A stretch of DNA of 64,000 nt, taken from NCBI RefSeq assembly GCF_030127105.1, contig NZ_CP126161.1, forward strand, positions 1 to 64,000, read 5' to 3'. The notes below the pieces were generated by a model. The model saw only the letters and a list, made by a program, of their open reading frames with translations. It had not been told where the DNA came from and ran no database searches. The stretch comes from Haloarcula pelagica (GTDB lineage: Archaea > Halobacteriota > Halobacteria > Halobacteriales > Haloarculaceae). Below, piece after piece: positions 29,435 to 37,742 of the stretch. The first letter of the stretch is position 1. Each line of letters begins with the position of its first letter. The translations under genes were made by a program, and so were the position numbers.

Positions 29435-29552
29435 CTTGCTGCCACCAACAGCCCGCACGGTAAAGTTCTCGTGGTGTGTGTTGACACCGGCGGCGGAACC
29501 GGCACCCCGACATCGGGAAACAGTATAAGTGAGTCCGCGGTCACGGTCCGGT

Positions 29553-29984
29553 ATGAGCGACTCCGAGGACGCTTCCGGCGGACGATCGATTCCGATCTCC
29601 ATCGATGTCGACATCGACGACGGCCGAACGGTCATCACCGCGACGGGCGACCGAGACGCCGCCGTCGTCGTCGAATCCCGATCGGGCGAACGGATCTACC
29701 TCCCACCGGAGGACTTCGAACGGCCGCCCGACTCCGCCGCCGACACGCCACACGCGGACAGTCCGTATCAGTCCGTGGAGTCGGATAGCCCGTACCAGTC
29801 CGCAGATTCCGACAGTCCCTACCAGCCCGCGGAGTCGGACAGCCCGTACCAGTCGGCCGATAACTCCGACAGCCCGTACCAGTCAGGCGGCGACGTGAGC
29901 GAGCGCGCCGGACTCTCGCCGACGGGCGACGGGTTCCGAATCGTCCACCCGGAGCCGGTCACCGATCTCAGAGTCCTGCGCTGA
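29553..29984 (+). CDS. Acidic protein with tandem DSPYQ repeats
   Basis: The protein has 143 residues. The N-terminal 70 residues form a small beta-rich domain (IPISIDVDIDDGRTVITATG, ERIYLPPEDFER). Then come five near-identical repeats of the core DSPYQS/P spaced 9-10 residues apart, at about residues 69-110. The C-terminus (GFRIVHPEPVTDLRVLR) looks folded. The repeat part is probably disordered and Tyr/Ser/Asp-rich. A TATA-like CAGTATAAGTG lies 30 bp upstream of the ATG at 29553. It is convergent with the glycosyltransferase gene, directly abutting it. Function unknown. Confidence 0.7.
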   Translation: MSDSEDASGGRSIPISIDVDIDDGRTVITATGDRDAAVVVESRSGERIYLPPEDFERPPDSAADTPHADSPYQSVESDSPYQSADSDSPYQPAESDSPYQSADNSDSPYQSGGDVSERAGLSPTGDGFRIVHPEPVTDLRVLR

Positions 29985-31073
29985 TCAGGTTCCGGCTTCG
30001 TCGTCCGAGGCCTCGGATTCCGTCCCCGCGGCGATCGACTTGTACAGGTCCGCGTGGTCCTCGGCGACTTCGTCCCAGGTCCGGACATCGTACTCGATCG
30101 GGGTATCGAGTGTCAGCCCGTACTCGATCCCGTCCGCGATGGAGTCGGACTGGGGCTCGACCTCGATGAGGCAGTCCTCGGGGAGCACTTCCGCGGCCCC
30201 GGCGTTGCTCGCGACGACGCGGGTCCCGACCGAGAGCGACTCGGTGAACGTGATGCCGAACGGCTCCGAGAGCGAGGGCGAGACGAACAGGTCCGCGCTA
30301 GCGTAGTAGTCGCCCAGTTCCTCCTCGGGCAGGTAGCCGACGAACTCGACCTGATCCTCGATCCCGAGCAGTTCGGTAAACCGCTTCAGTTGCGCGGTGA
30401 GGTGCCCCGATCCGCCCAGAACGAGCGTCAGGTCGTCACGACGGAGCTTCGAGAGCGCGTACAGGAGATACGAGATGCCCTTCTGGTCGGTGTGGCGGCC
30501 GACGAAAAAGAGCATCTCGCCGTCGATACCCAGTTCGGCCTTGATGTCCCGGCCAGTGGCCTCGACCGAGGAGAAGCCGTTGTAGATGACCTGTGCCTCG
30601 CGGCCGTACTCCCGTCGGATCTTGCCAGCGGTGTACTTGCTGACGGCGACGAGGTGGTCCGCGCGGTTGACGATCCGCTGTTCGGTCTGGACCTCCCGTT
30701 CAGGGGGCTCCATGTTGCGGTCCGAGGACAGCGAGTGGAAGGTCGTCACCCACTCGACATCGTGGGTCGACTGCGCACGCGAACCGGGGTTGTAGCCGAA
30801 CCAGTCGTTCGTGTGGACGATATCGGCGTCGGCCGCCCGGTCGACGAACTCCCCGGAGAGCCGGCCGATCCGGGTGATGATGTCACCCTCGCCGGTCGGG
30901 ACGCCGTGGATGTTCTCGTAGCCGTCGGGGGCGTACTCCGCTGGCAACACGAGTTCGATGTCGACATCGTCTCTCGTGGTGAGTCGTTCGAACAACTCGC
31001 CGACCGCCGTGTCCAGTCCACCGGTCACGTTCGGCGGGAACCCCCATGCCAGCATCAGGACCTGTGTAGCCAT
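29985..31073 (-). CDS. GT4-family glycosyltransferase (glycogen/starch synthase-like)
   Basis: The 362-residue GT-B enzyme has the N-terminal GFPPNVTGGLDTAVGEL donor/acceptor loop, HTNDWFGYNPGS and VTTFHSLSSDRN. In the second domain are YNGFSSVEATGRD, FFVGRHTDQKGISYLL and the GT4 E-x7-E motif SEPFGITFTESLSVGTRVVAS. It should transfer glucose or another sugar from an NDP-sugar. Its context next to a sugar nucleotidyltransferase and MalQ suggests alpha-glucan synthesis, though a surface glycan cannot be excluded. The ATG at 31073 has a TATA-like ATACTTATACTG about 28 bp upstream, consistent with a leaderless transcript. Confidence 0.87.
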   Translation of the reverse strand: MATQVLMLAWGFPPNVTGGLDTAVGELFERLTTRDDVDIELVLPAEYAPDGYENIHGVPTGEGDIITRIGRLSGEFVDRAADADIVHTNDWFGYNPGSRAQSTHDVEWVTTFHSLSSDRNMEPPEREVQTEQRIVNRADHLVAVSKYTAGKIRREYGREAQVIYNGFSSVEATGRDIKAELGIDGEMLFFVGRHTDQKGISYLLYALSKLRRDDLTLVLGGSGHLTAQLKRFTELLGIEDQVEFVGYLPEEELGDYYASADLFVSPSLSEPFGITFTESLSVGTRVVASNAGAAEVLPEDCLIEVEPQSDSIADGIEYGLTLDTPIEYDVRTWDEVAEDHADLYKSIAAGTESEASDDEAGT

Positions 31074-31226
31074 CACGTAGACGATTGACGGTGGGATACT
31101 TATACTGTTGGCCGGAGAGCCCCCGGTCGCGGTCACTCCTCCGTCGTCGACCCCTGAAGATGTGTCTCACACACATATCAGGCAGAAAGGAAAAAAGAGA
31201 TACTTCCCCCCCGAGAGAGAGCCGGT

Positions 31227-32186
31227 ATGGACGCAATTGTTCTGGCAGGTGGGTACGCAACGCGACTCTGGCCGATCACGCGAAACCGTCCGAAGATGCT
31301 CCTCCCGGTGGGCGAGGAGACGATCATCGACGGGATCCTCTCGGATCTGGAAGCCGACGACCGTGTCTCGGACGTGTACATCTCTACGAACGAGTACTTC
31401 GCCGATGAGTTCGAGGAGCATATCGAGGAGAGCGACTTCGAGAAACCACAGCTCTCGATCGAGGACACGACCGACGAGGACTCGAAGTTCGGTGTGGTGG
31501 GTGCGCTGTCACAGCTCATCGACCGCGAGGGGATCGACGACGACATGCTGGTCGTCGCCGGCGACAACCTGATGGGCTTCGATATCGGCGAGTTCGCCTC
31601 CTTCTTCGAGGAGACCGGGACGCCCTGTATCGCCGCCTACGACGTGGGGTCGAAGCAGCGAGCCACGTCCTACGGCGTGGTCGAACTCGACGGGACGCAG
31701 GTCGTCGGCTTCCAGGAGAAACCGGACAACCCCAAGAGCACGCTCTGTTCGATCGCGTGTTACGCGTTCCCCAGCGAGACGCTCCCCCTGTTCGACGAGT
31801 ACCTGGCCGAGGACAACAACCCCGACGAACCGGGTTGGCTGATGCAGTGGCTCGCCGAGCGCGACGCGGTCAACGCCTTCACGTTCGACAGCTACTGGTA
31901 CGACGTGGGCGAGGCCGACGCCTACATCGAGGCCGTCCAGTGGGCGCTCGGCGACGACACGATCGTGGCCGACAGCGCGACGGTCACCAACAGCAAACTC
32001 GGCGACAACGTCCACGTGATGGCCGACGCGACCGTCACCGACGCGACGCTCGAAGATACGGTCGTGTTCCCGGGCGCGACGGTCGAAGACGCGGCCATCG
32101 AGTGGTCGCTGATCGACCGCGAGTCGGTGGTCTCGGACGTGGACCTCCAGCGGTCGCTCATCGGCGAGCACTCGAAGGTCAGGTAA
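31227..32186 (+). CDS. Sugar-phosphate nucleotidylyltransferase
   Basis: The 319-residue protein opens with the pyrophosphorylase signature DAIVLAGGYATRLWPITRNR and PKMLLPVGEETIIDG. The catalytic site region is LVVAGDNLMGFDIGEF and metal/sugar recognition is at VGFQEKPDNPKS. A short C-terminal left-handed beta-helix (SATVTNSKLGDNVHVMADAT) follows. It makes an NDP-sugar (UDP-, ADP- or dTDP-glucose type) from a sugar 1-phosphate; which nucleotide is used is not clear. It is divergent from the GT4 gene and 42 bp upstream of malQ, so the three may supply and consume activated glucose. Confidence 0.9.
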   Translation: MDAIVLAGGYATRLWPITRNRPKMLLPVGEETIIDGILSDLEADDRVSDVYISTNEYFADEFEEHIEESDFEKPQLSIEDTTDEDSKFGVVGALSQLIDREGIDDDMLVVAGDNLMGFDIGEFASFFEETGTPCIAAYDVGSKQRATSYGVVELDGTQVVGFQEKPDNPKSTLCSIACYAFPSETLPLFDEYLAEDNNPDEPGWLMQWLAERDAVNAFTFDSYWYDVGEADAYIEAVQWALGDDTIVADSATVTNSKLGDNVHVMADATVTDATLEDTVVFPGATVEDAAIEWSLIDRESVVSDVDLQRSLIGEHSKVR

Positions 32187-32228
32187 CGGACCCGATAGTT
32201 GAAATCCCTCCGCGGTGAACTGGCGGGT

Positions 32229-33719
32229 ATGCGTTTCAGTCGCCGCAGCGGCGTGTTCCTGCATCTCACTTCGCTCCCGAGTCCCCACGGCATCGGCGAT
32301 CTCGGTGCCGGCGCCCGGTCGTTCGTGGACTTTCTGGACCGATCAGAGCAGTCACTCTGGCAGGTCTGCCCGCTCGGGCCGACCGCCGCGATCCACGGCC
32401 ACTCGCCGTACCAGGCCTTCTCGGGGTTCGCCGGCAACCCGCTGCTCGTCGATCTGGAGTGGCTCGTCGACCGTGGGTACCTCGACAGCGAGACGGCGGC
32501 CCCGCCCGCCGGCATCGACGCCGAGGAAGTGAACTACGAGGTCGTCGCCCAGTTCAAACGCGAGTGCCTACGGGCCGCGTTCGACGACTTCCGGGAGACG
32601 GCCACGGAGGCCGACAGGGAATCGTTCGCACAGTTCCGAGACCGCGAGTCGGGCTGGCTCTCCGACTACGCCCTGTTTCGCGCGCTCAAGCGGGAGTTCG
32701 ACGGCGCGCTCTGGACGGAGTGGCCGGACGACGTGACGACCAGAGAGCCCGATACCCTCGCGACCTACCGCGAGGATCTGGCCGACGAGATCGAGTTCCG
32801 GGAGTTCTGCCAGTGGGTGTTCGACGAGCAGTGGCGCGACCTGCGCGCCTACGCGAGCGACCGTGGGATCGACCTGATCGGCGACCTGCCCATCTACGTC
32901 GCGCTGGACTCTGCCGACGTGTGGGCCTCGCCCGAGGCGTTCCGACTCGACGACGACCACCGACCGACGGCCGTCGCCGGGGTCCCGCCCAACACCGGCG
33001 ACAGCGGCCAGCGCTGGGGCAACCCCGTCTACGACTGGGACCACCTCGCCGAGACGGGCTACGAGTGGTGGCTGGGACGGCTCGACAGACTGTTCGATAT
33101 GGTCGACATCGCGCGGATCGACCACTTCAAGGGGTTCGACGAGTTCTGGGCGATCCCGGCCGACAGCGACGACCCAGCCAACGGGGAGTGGCTCGACGGC
33201 CCCGGCGCCGCGTTCTTCGAAGCGGTCCGCGACCGGTTCGGAAATCTCCCCTTTATCGCCGAGGATCTGGGGTTCGTCGACCACAGCAGCTACGACCTCC
33301 GCAGCCAGTTCGACTTCCCCGGGATGCGCGTCCCCCAGTACGCCGACTGGTGTGAGGAAGGGAACATGTACCAGCCGATGCACTTCCCCGAGAACAGCGT
33401 CGGCTACACATCGACCCACGACACCGACACCGTCGTCGGCTACTACCACTCCCTGGGCGACCGCCAGCGCGAGTGCCTGCACTACAATCTCGGCTCGGAC
33501 GGCGAGGATGTCCACTGGGACATCGTCGAAGCGGTCTGGAACGCCGAGTCGACCATCGCCATGACGACGATGCAGGACCTCCTGGGACTGGGGAGCGACG
33601 CGCGGTTCAACACCCCGGGAACGACCGACGGTAACTGGGCCTGGCGTGTCACCGACGCGCAACTCGACGACGATATCGCCACCGAACTCCAGTTGATCAC
33701 CGACGCGACGATCCGTTGA
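32229..33719 (+). CDS. malQ: 4-alpha-glucanotransferase (amylomaltase, GH77)
   Basis: The protein has 496 residues. The N-terminus RRSGVFLHLTSLPSPHGIGDLG and QSLWQVCPLGPT...SPYQAFSGFAGN are typical of GH77. The active site is visible: IARIDHFKGFDEFWAIP (nucleophile Asp in RIDHFKG, about residue 298), LPFIAEDLGFVD (acid Glu, about 345) and YTSTHDTDTV (about 398). It transfers alpha-1,4-glucan segments and releases glucose. The ATG at 32229 is chosen. It probably works with the nearby glucoamylase and glycosyltransferase. Confidence 0.94.
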   Translation: MRFSRRSGVFLHLTSLPSPHGIGDLGAGARSFVDFLDRSEQSLWQVCPLGPTAAIHGHSPYQAFSGFAGNPLLVDLEWLVDRGYLDSETAAPPAGIDAEEVNYEVVAQFKRECLRAAFDDFRETATEADRESFAQFRDRESGWLSDYALFRALKREFDGALWTEWPDDVTTREPDTLATYREDLADEIEFREFCQWVFDEQWRDLRAYASDRGIDLIGDLPIYVALDSADVWASPEAFRLDDDHRPTAVAGVPPNTGDSGQRWGNPVYDWDHLAETGYEWWLGRLDRLFDMVDIARIDHFKGFDEFWAIPADSDDPANGEWLDGPGAAFFEAVRDRFGNLPFIAEDLGFVDHSSYDLRSQFDFPGMRVPQYADWCEEGNMYQPMHFPENSVGYTSTHDTDTVVGYYHSLGDRQRECLHYNLGSDGEDVHWDIVEAVWNAESTIAMTTMQDLLGLGSDARFNTPGTTDGNWAWRVTDAQLDDDIATELQLITDATIR

Positions 33720-33956
33720 TCAGGCCCGGCTCAGCCTGGCGACCACGTCGTCCAGCCACTCGGGGGTGTCGAGGTCCGCCAGCGTCCCGTCCCGTTTCGT
33801 CGTCACGATCTCGCTGCCCCCGTCCCGGGTCACGTCTACCCGCCAGGTCCGGCCGTCGTCGGTACTGAGATCGAACCGCGCGCCGCCGTCGGGGAGCGCG
33901 TCGACGTGTTCGACGGTCACGACATCGCCGGTGTAGACCTCGATGGTGTCTGGCAT
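33720..33956 (-). CDS. Small conserved hypothetical protein
   Basis: The 78-residue acidic protein (PDTIEVYTGDVVTVEHVDAL, then ARFDLSTDDGRTWRVDVTRD and EWLDDVVARLSRA) is predicted to be mostly beta strands and one C-terminal helix. No known domain is recognised. It abuts malQ convergently, with no intervening base. The ATG at 33956 or 33959 could be used. The 260-bp stretch upstream (33957-34216) holds an AT-rich promoter-like segment but no gene. Confidence 0.5.
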   Translation of the reverse strand: MPDTIEVYTGDVVTVEHVDALPDGGARFDLSTDDGRTWRVDVTRDGGSEIVTTKRDGTLADLDTPEWLDDVVARLSRA

Positions 33957-34216
33957 CACCAGTCGGTAGCCGCCGCCGTCGTAAAAATGTCCGAGTAGAC
34001 CGCCCCCGGATAACAGTTCCCTACCGAACGAAGCGGTCGTATAACTAACTGTCCTGCTCTCGTCTGTGTACGTGTGGGCGACCGGCCCACAGCCTCTGAC
34101 ACCGTCCCGGTACCCCTACCCATACCCTTTCGGGACGGATTTATCGAAGTTCCACGACCGACGAGCGCCGTGGCTGTCCCCACGAGATCGAAAAACGGGA
34201 AAACGCGGTCGGTCAG

Positions 34217-34702
34217 TTACGCTTCGGGACCGGAGTCCTGGCCGAGCGTCGCCGAGGAGTCGCCTTCCTGGGCCTCGTAGACGACGCGGATGTCGTAGTC
34301 GTTACTGACACCAACGTCAACGCTGCTCCCAGCAGAGATTTCAGAACCACTGCTGTATCCGGCCGTGGTCCAGTCGCCTGGTGAGTCCATGTCGAGTGGT
34401 GGTCCGCCAGCGATAGACCCGGAACTGACGAAGTCGCTAGAATCACCACGAACGTACAACTCCTGCGCGACAATAGTGTCCCCACCATCGTGCGTGATTG
34501 AGAGTACACCGTTCCCGCCACCCCCTGCCTCGAAGTCGAACGAGAAGCTCGCCTGCGGCGTTGCGCTCTGTGTCTGATCGCCCAGTCCGAGTACGAACGA
34601 CGCGATGACGGCGGCGAGGATGACCGTGATCGCAACCATCAGGATGACGCCGATGACCGGCGACACTGCGTCGTCGTCTTCGAACAGTTCTTTGATTCGC
34701 AT
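34217..34702 (-). CDS. Archaeal type IV pilin-like protein (class III signal)
   Basis: The 161-residue protein starts MRIKELFEDDDAVSPVIGVI, the haloarchaeal prepilin signal DDxAVSPVIG that the PibD peptidase cleaves before the hydrophobic helix. The helix LMVAITVILAAVIASFVLGLG then forms the pilus core. The remainder is a Gly/Ser/Thr/Asp-rich globular part with a long predicted beta region. It would assemble into adhesion pili with other pilins. No pilus secretion ATPase or PilC gene is nearby in the window. An AT-rich TATA-like ATAAATACATC lies about 25 bp upstream of the ATG. Confidence 0.9.
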   Translation of the reverse strand: MRIKELFEDDDAVSPVIGVILMVAITVILAAVIASFVLGLGDQTQSATPQASFSFDFEAGGGGNGVLSITHDGGDTIVAQELYVRGDSSDFVSSGSIAGGPPLDMDSPGDWTTAGYSSGSEISAGSSVDVGVSNDYDIRVVYEAQEGDSSATLGQDSGPEA

Positions 34703-35144
34703 ACACCGCTCCGATATCAGGCGATTGGAATAAATACATCAGACGTTTTATTCGCCGAAATACCGTTCAATTTCGGCTTGAAACCGCAAAAATAGGAAGC
34801 TCAGCGGGTGAGGTACCTCGCCAGTCCCGGGCGATTTCAACACTCCGTGGCCGGCTTCAAATCCGGCTTGATTCCGCGTTGGCCCGTTGTGTACTCGCTC
34901 GCGACACCGGTTGATCGCGGTGAATCGGACAGAACGATCTCGAAACCGGGGTAGTGCGGCCGTCTCGGTCGAGTTTCCGGCGCCCGCGGTAGCGGCGTAT
35001 CTGTAGCGTCCGCAGCCCCGTCGTGTTCGCTCGTGCGCTTCAGCGGTGCGACACACGGCGCTCGCTTTCGCCAGCCGAACGACGACCCGGCTCCGTCTCG
35101 TCCCGCTCCGGACCTCTCGGCTGTCGACAACCGGAGGTCGTCGG
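34703..35144. other. 442-bp intergenic region with short CGGCTT repeats, no gene seen
   Basis: The spacer between the pilin and histidine kinase genes shows no convincing reading frame on either strand. It contains a loose series of similar short motifs: CGGCTTGAAACCG (34772-34785), CCGGCTTCAAATCCGG (34851-34866) and CGGCTTGATTCCG (34864-34876). The middle one can form a short hairpin. The promoter of the pilin gene, AT-rich at 34722-34755, lies at its left edge. A regulatory or decayed-gene origin is equally possible. Confidence 0.4.
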
Positions 35145-36290
35145 CTACGAAACCACGGAGGGTGTCGTGGTGATTCCGATATCGCCGAAGACGAACCGGG
35201 TTCCGTCAGTCGTCGACTCGACCGCCCCGCTCCATCCGTGCCCGGAGACGATCCGTTCGACGATGAGGAGGCCGAGCCCGCGCCGACCCTCGGTGTAGTC
35301 GCCATCGAACAGCGACGCCGCGATCGACTCCGGTAGCCCCGGGCCGGTGTCTTCGACGACGAACCCGTCGTCGGTCCCTGCGACCGTCACCGTCACGTCC
35401 GCCTCGCAGTGCTCGTCGACGTTGCGAAAGAGGTTCTCGAACAGCTGCCGGAGCCGCGATTCGTCGGCGTGGATCGTCCGGTCGTCGACGACCGTGAGCG
35501 TCGCCGTCGCGGGGTCGACCGTCTTCCAGGCGGTCCGTGCGACCGTCGAGAGCTGGACCGACTCGCGTTCGCCGACATCGACGCCGTCGCGGGCGAGCGA
35601 GAGCGTATCGGCGATCAGCGTCTCCATCCGGTCCAGCGAGTCCAGCGCGGTCCCGAGATACCCCGATTCGGGGTCGTCGACCGTCTCGGCGACGAGTTCG
35701 GTGTACCCGTACGCGGTCGTCAGGGGGTTGCGCAGATCGTGAGCGAGCATTCCGGCGAACTCGTCGAGGCGTTCGTTCTGTGCATCGAGCGCCTGGTAGT
35801 GGCGCTCGCGCTCGATCTCGTGACCGATCCATCTGGTGAGTAGCTCCACGAACCGCTGTTCGTCCTCGTCGAACGGCTCCTCGCGTGGTGTTTCGCTGGA
35901 GAAACACAGCGTCCCGTAGATGTCGCCGTCGACTCGGACCGGCGCACCGACGTAACACTGCAGACAGGTGGCCTCGCGGGCGATATCGTCGCTGTACGCC
36001 GACGCACCGGCGTCGGCGACCGTCAGAACCTCCCGGCCGTCGACGACGTGGCGACACCAAGTCGTCTCCAGATCGTGGATCGTCCCCGCCCGGAACTCGC
36101 CGCTCTCGATCGTCGAGTCGACAACCTCGTACTCGCCGTGTCCCGTGTACGAGAGGACTCCGTAGTCGACACCGAGCCTGTCCCGACCGATCGTGATGGC
36201 CTGTTCGATCTTCCGACCGAGCGTGGCCGACGGATCGCTGCCCAGCTCGTACAGGTCACGGAAGTAGTTCCGGCGTTCCGGTTCGGACAT
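35145..36290 (-). CDS. GAF-domain histidine kinase
   Basis: The 381-residue soluble kinase has an N-terminal GAF domain (about residues 15-165), in which LGVDYGVLSYTGHGEYEVVD and CLQCYVGAPVRVDGDIYGTLCF are typical. The HisKA phospho-acceptor is FAGMLAHDLRNPLTTAYGYT (about His-188). The HATPase domain has N-box NLFRNVDEHC, DTGPGLPES and RRGLGLLIVERIVSGHGW. It lies 23 bp downstream of the GT2 gene in the same direction. It is therefore the likely partner of the response regulator at the head of the same gene row. The signal sensed is unknown. Confidence 0.87.
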   Translation of the reverse strand: MSEPERRNYFRDLYELGSDPSATLGRKIEQAITIGRDRLGVDYGVLSYTGHGEYEVVDSTIESGEFRAGTIHDLETTWCRHVVDGREVLTVADAGASAYSDDIAREATCLQCYVGAPVRVDGDIYGTLCFSSETPREEPFDEDEQRFVELLTRWIGHEIERERHYQALDAQNERLDEFAGMLAHDLRNPLTTAYGYTELVAETVDDPESGYLGTALDSLDRMETLIADTLSLARDGVDVGERESVQLSTVARTAWKTVDPATATLTVVDDRTIHADESRLRQLFENLFRNVDEHCEADVTVTVAGTDDGFVVEDTGPGLPESIAASLFDGDYTEGRRGLGLLIVERIVSGHGWSGAVESTTDGTRFVFGDIGITTTPSVVS

Positions 36291-36313
36291 ATCGGCGGTT
36301 GCTCACCGACCCA

Positions 36314-37741
36314 CTAATCGTCCCCGATCGAAAAGCCGGCCCGCTCCATCGTACCCCAGGAGTCGACGCCGGCGAGGTACTCGACGAACCCGCGCCAGGC
36401 GACCAGCGTCTTCCACTGCCGGTAGCCGAAGTTCTCCAGGACACCGTACCAGAGCAGACGCAACACCTGCCAGGGACTGTCGTACCGGTTGAAGCTCCAG
36501 ACCTCGCTGAAGACGCCGAACCAGGAGAGAAACACCCCGAACCCGGTCGTCAACAGGAAGAAGACGAGGAAAAACTCCACGTCCAACAGGCCGAAATACC
36601 ACGCGAGGGGCAACAGGACGTAGCCGAGCCCCTCGATCAGCGGGCCGATCGTCTCCGCCAGCACGAAGAAGGGCATGACGGCCGTCCCGAGGCGGTCGTA
36701 CTTCGGGTTGAACAGCATCCGCCAGTGGGTGACGAGCGTCTCGACCATCCCCCGGTACCACCGTCGCCGCTGGCGGCTGAGTACCCGCCGCGTCGCGGGC
36801 ACTTCGGTCCAGGCGACCGGCTCGGGGACGAAATCCACGGTGTACTCGCGGTCGGTCTCTTTCAGATAGCGATGGAGGCGGACGACGATGTCGAAGTCCT
36901 CCGTGATCGTGTCCTGCCGATACCCCCCGATCTCTCGGACGGCGTCGGTCTGGAACAGGCCGAACGCCCCCGAGATGAGGATGAGCCCGTTGATCCGGTT
37001 GAGCCCGAGCCGCCCGGAGTAAAACGCCCGGAGATACTCCATCACTTGCAGGCCGGGGAGCCCGGTCTTCGGGAGCGAGACCTCCTTCACGACCCCGTCC
37101 TCGATCCGGCAGTCGTTGGCGACGCGGATGACGCCGCCGGAGGCAACGGCCGTCGTCGGCGCTTCGAGGAACGGTCTGACGAGCGACAGCAACGCCTCGC
37201 GGTCGATGACGGTGTCGGAGTCGACCGCACAGAACAACGGCATATCGGTGAGCCAGACGCCGGCGTTGAGCGCGTCGCTCTTGCCGCCGTTTGCCTTGTC
37301 GACGACCAGCAACTCCTCGTAGACCCGTGAGCGGTACACGCGGTCGATCTGCTCGGTCGGGACCTCGAACGGGACTTCGGCGTCCACCGGTTCCAGTTCG
37401 AAGGCGTCGATCAACCGCTCGACCGTCTCGTCGGTCGATCCGTCGTTGACGACGACGACTTCCAGTTCCGGATAGTTCAGCGACAGCATCGACCGGACGC
37501 TCTCGACGATCGTCGCCTCCTCGTTGTACGCGGGGACGACGACGCCGATCCCGGGGTAGAACGGCGTGGTGAACTTCCGGAACGGCGGGTCCCACTGGGA
37601 CTCGCGAACGTCGTCCCGAAGCTCCAACAGCGCCAGGACGTGCAACAGCAGATAGCCCGCGTTGACGACGGTGTAGTACCCGACGACGAACAGTGCGAAC
37701 AGCACCAGTGCTGTGCCGAGGACGTGTTCCGGCGAGTGCAT
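36314..37741 (-). CDS. Processive GT2 polysaccharide synthase (PgaC/cellulose-synthase-like)
   Basis: The 475-residue membrane glycosyltransferase has an N-terminal membrane segment (VLFALFVVGYYTVVNAGYL). The GT-A domain has IGVVVPAYNEEATIVES, VVNDGSTDETVE (first Asp), LFCAVDSDTVIDRE (DxD, about residue 190), DTITEDFDIVVRLHR (TED motif, catalytic base) and SRQRRRWYRGM (QxxRW). A group of C-terminal membrane helices follows. The set D, DxD, TED and QxxRW identifies a processive beta-glycan synthase of the PNAG/hyaluronan/cellulose type. The ATG at 37741 is one base before the stop of the HEAT-repeat gene. Linkage and sugar cannot be read from sequence. Confidence 0.9.
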   Translation of the reverse strand: MHSPEHVLGTALVLFALFVVGYYTVVNAGYLLLHVLALLELRDDVRESQWDPPFRKFTTPFYPGIGVVVPAYNEEATIVESVRSMLSLNYPELEVVVVNDGSTDETVERLIDAFELEPVDAEVPFEVPTEQIDRVYRSRVYEELLVVDKANGGKSDALNAGVWLTDMPLFCAVDSDTVIDREALLSLVRPFLEAPTTAVASGGVIRVANDCRIEDGVVKEVSLPKTGLPGLQVMEYLRAFYSGRLGLNRINGLILISGAFGLFQTDAVREIGGYRQDTITEDFDIVVRLHRYLKETDREYTVDFVPEPVAWTEVPATRRVLSRQRRRWYRGMVETLVTHWRMLFNPKYDRLGTAVMPFFVLAETIGPLIEGLGYVLLPLAWYFGLLDVEFFLVFFLLTTGFGVFLSWFGVFSEVWSFNRYDSPWQVLRLLWYGVLENFGYRQWKTLVAWRGFVEYLAGVDSWGTMERAGFSIGDD

Positions 37742-37742
37742 C

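Noticed and set aside
29750-29890. DSPYQ DNA repeats as a minisatellite or origin iterons
   Set aside because: The repeats keep the reading frame and sit inside a protein with a promoter and folded ends; the protein explanation suffices.
34703-35144. A gene on the minus strand (185 codons) upstream of the pilin
   Set aside because: Arg/Ser-rich composition, overlap with the kinase gene end, and no conserved motif.
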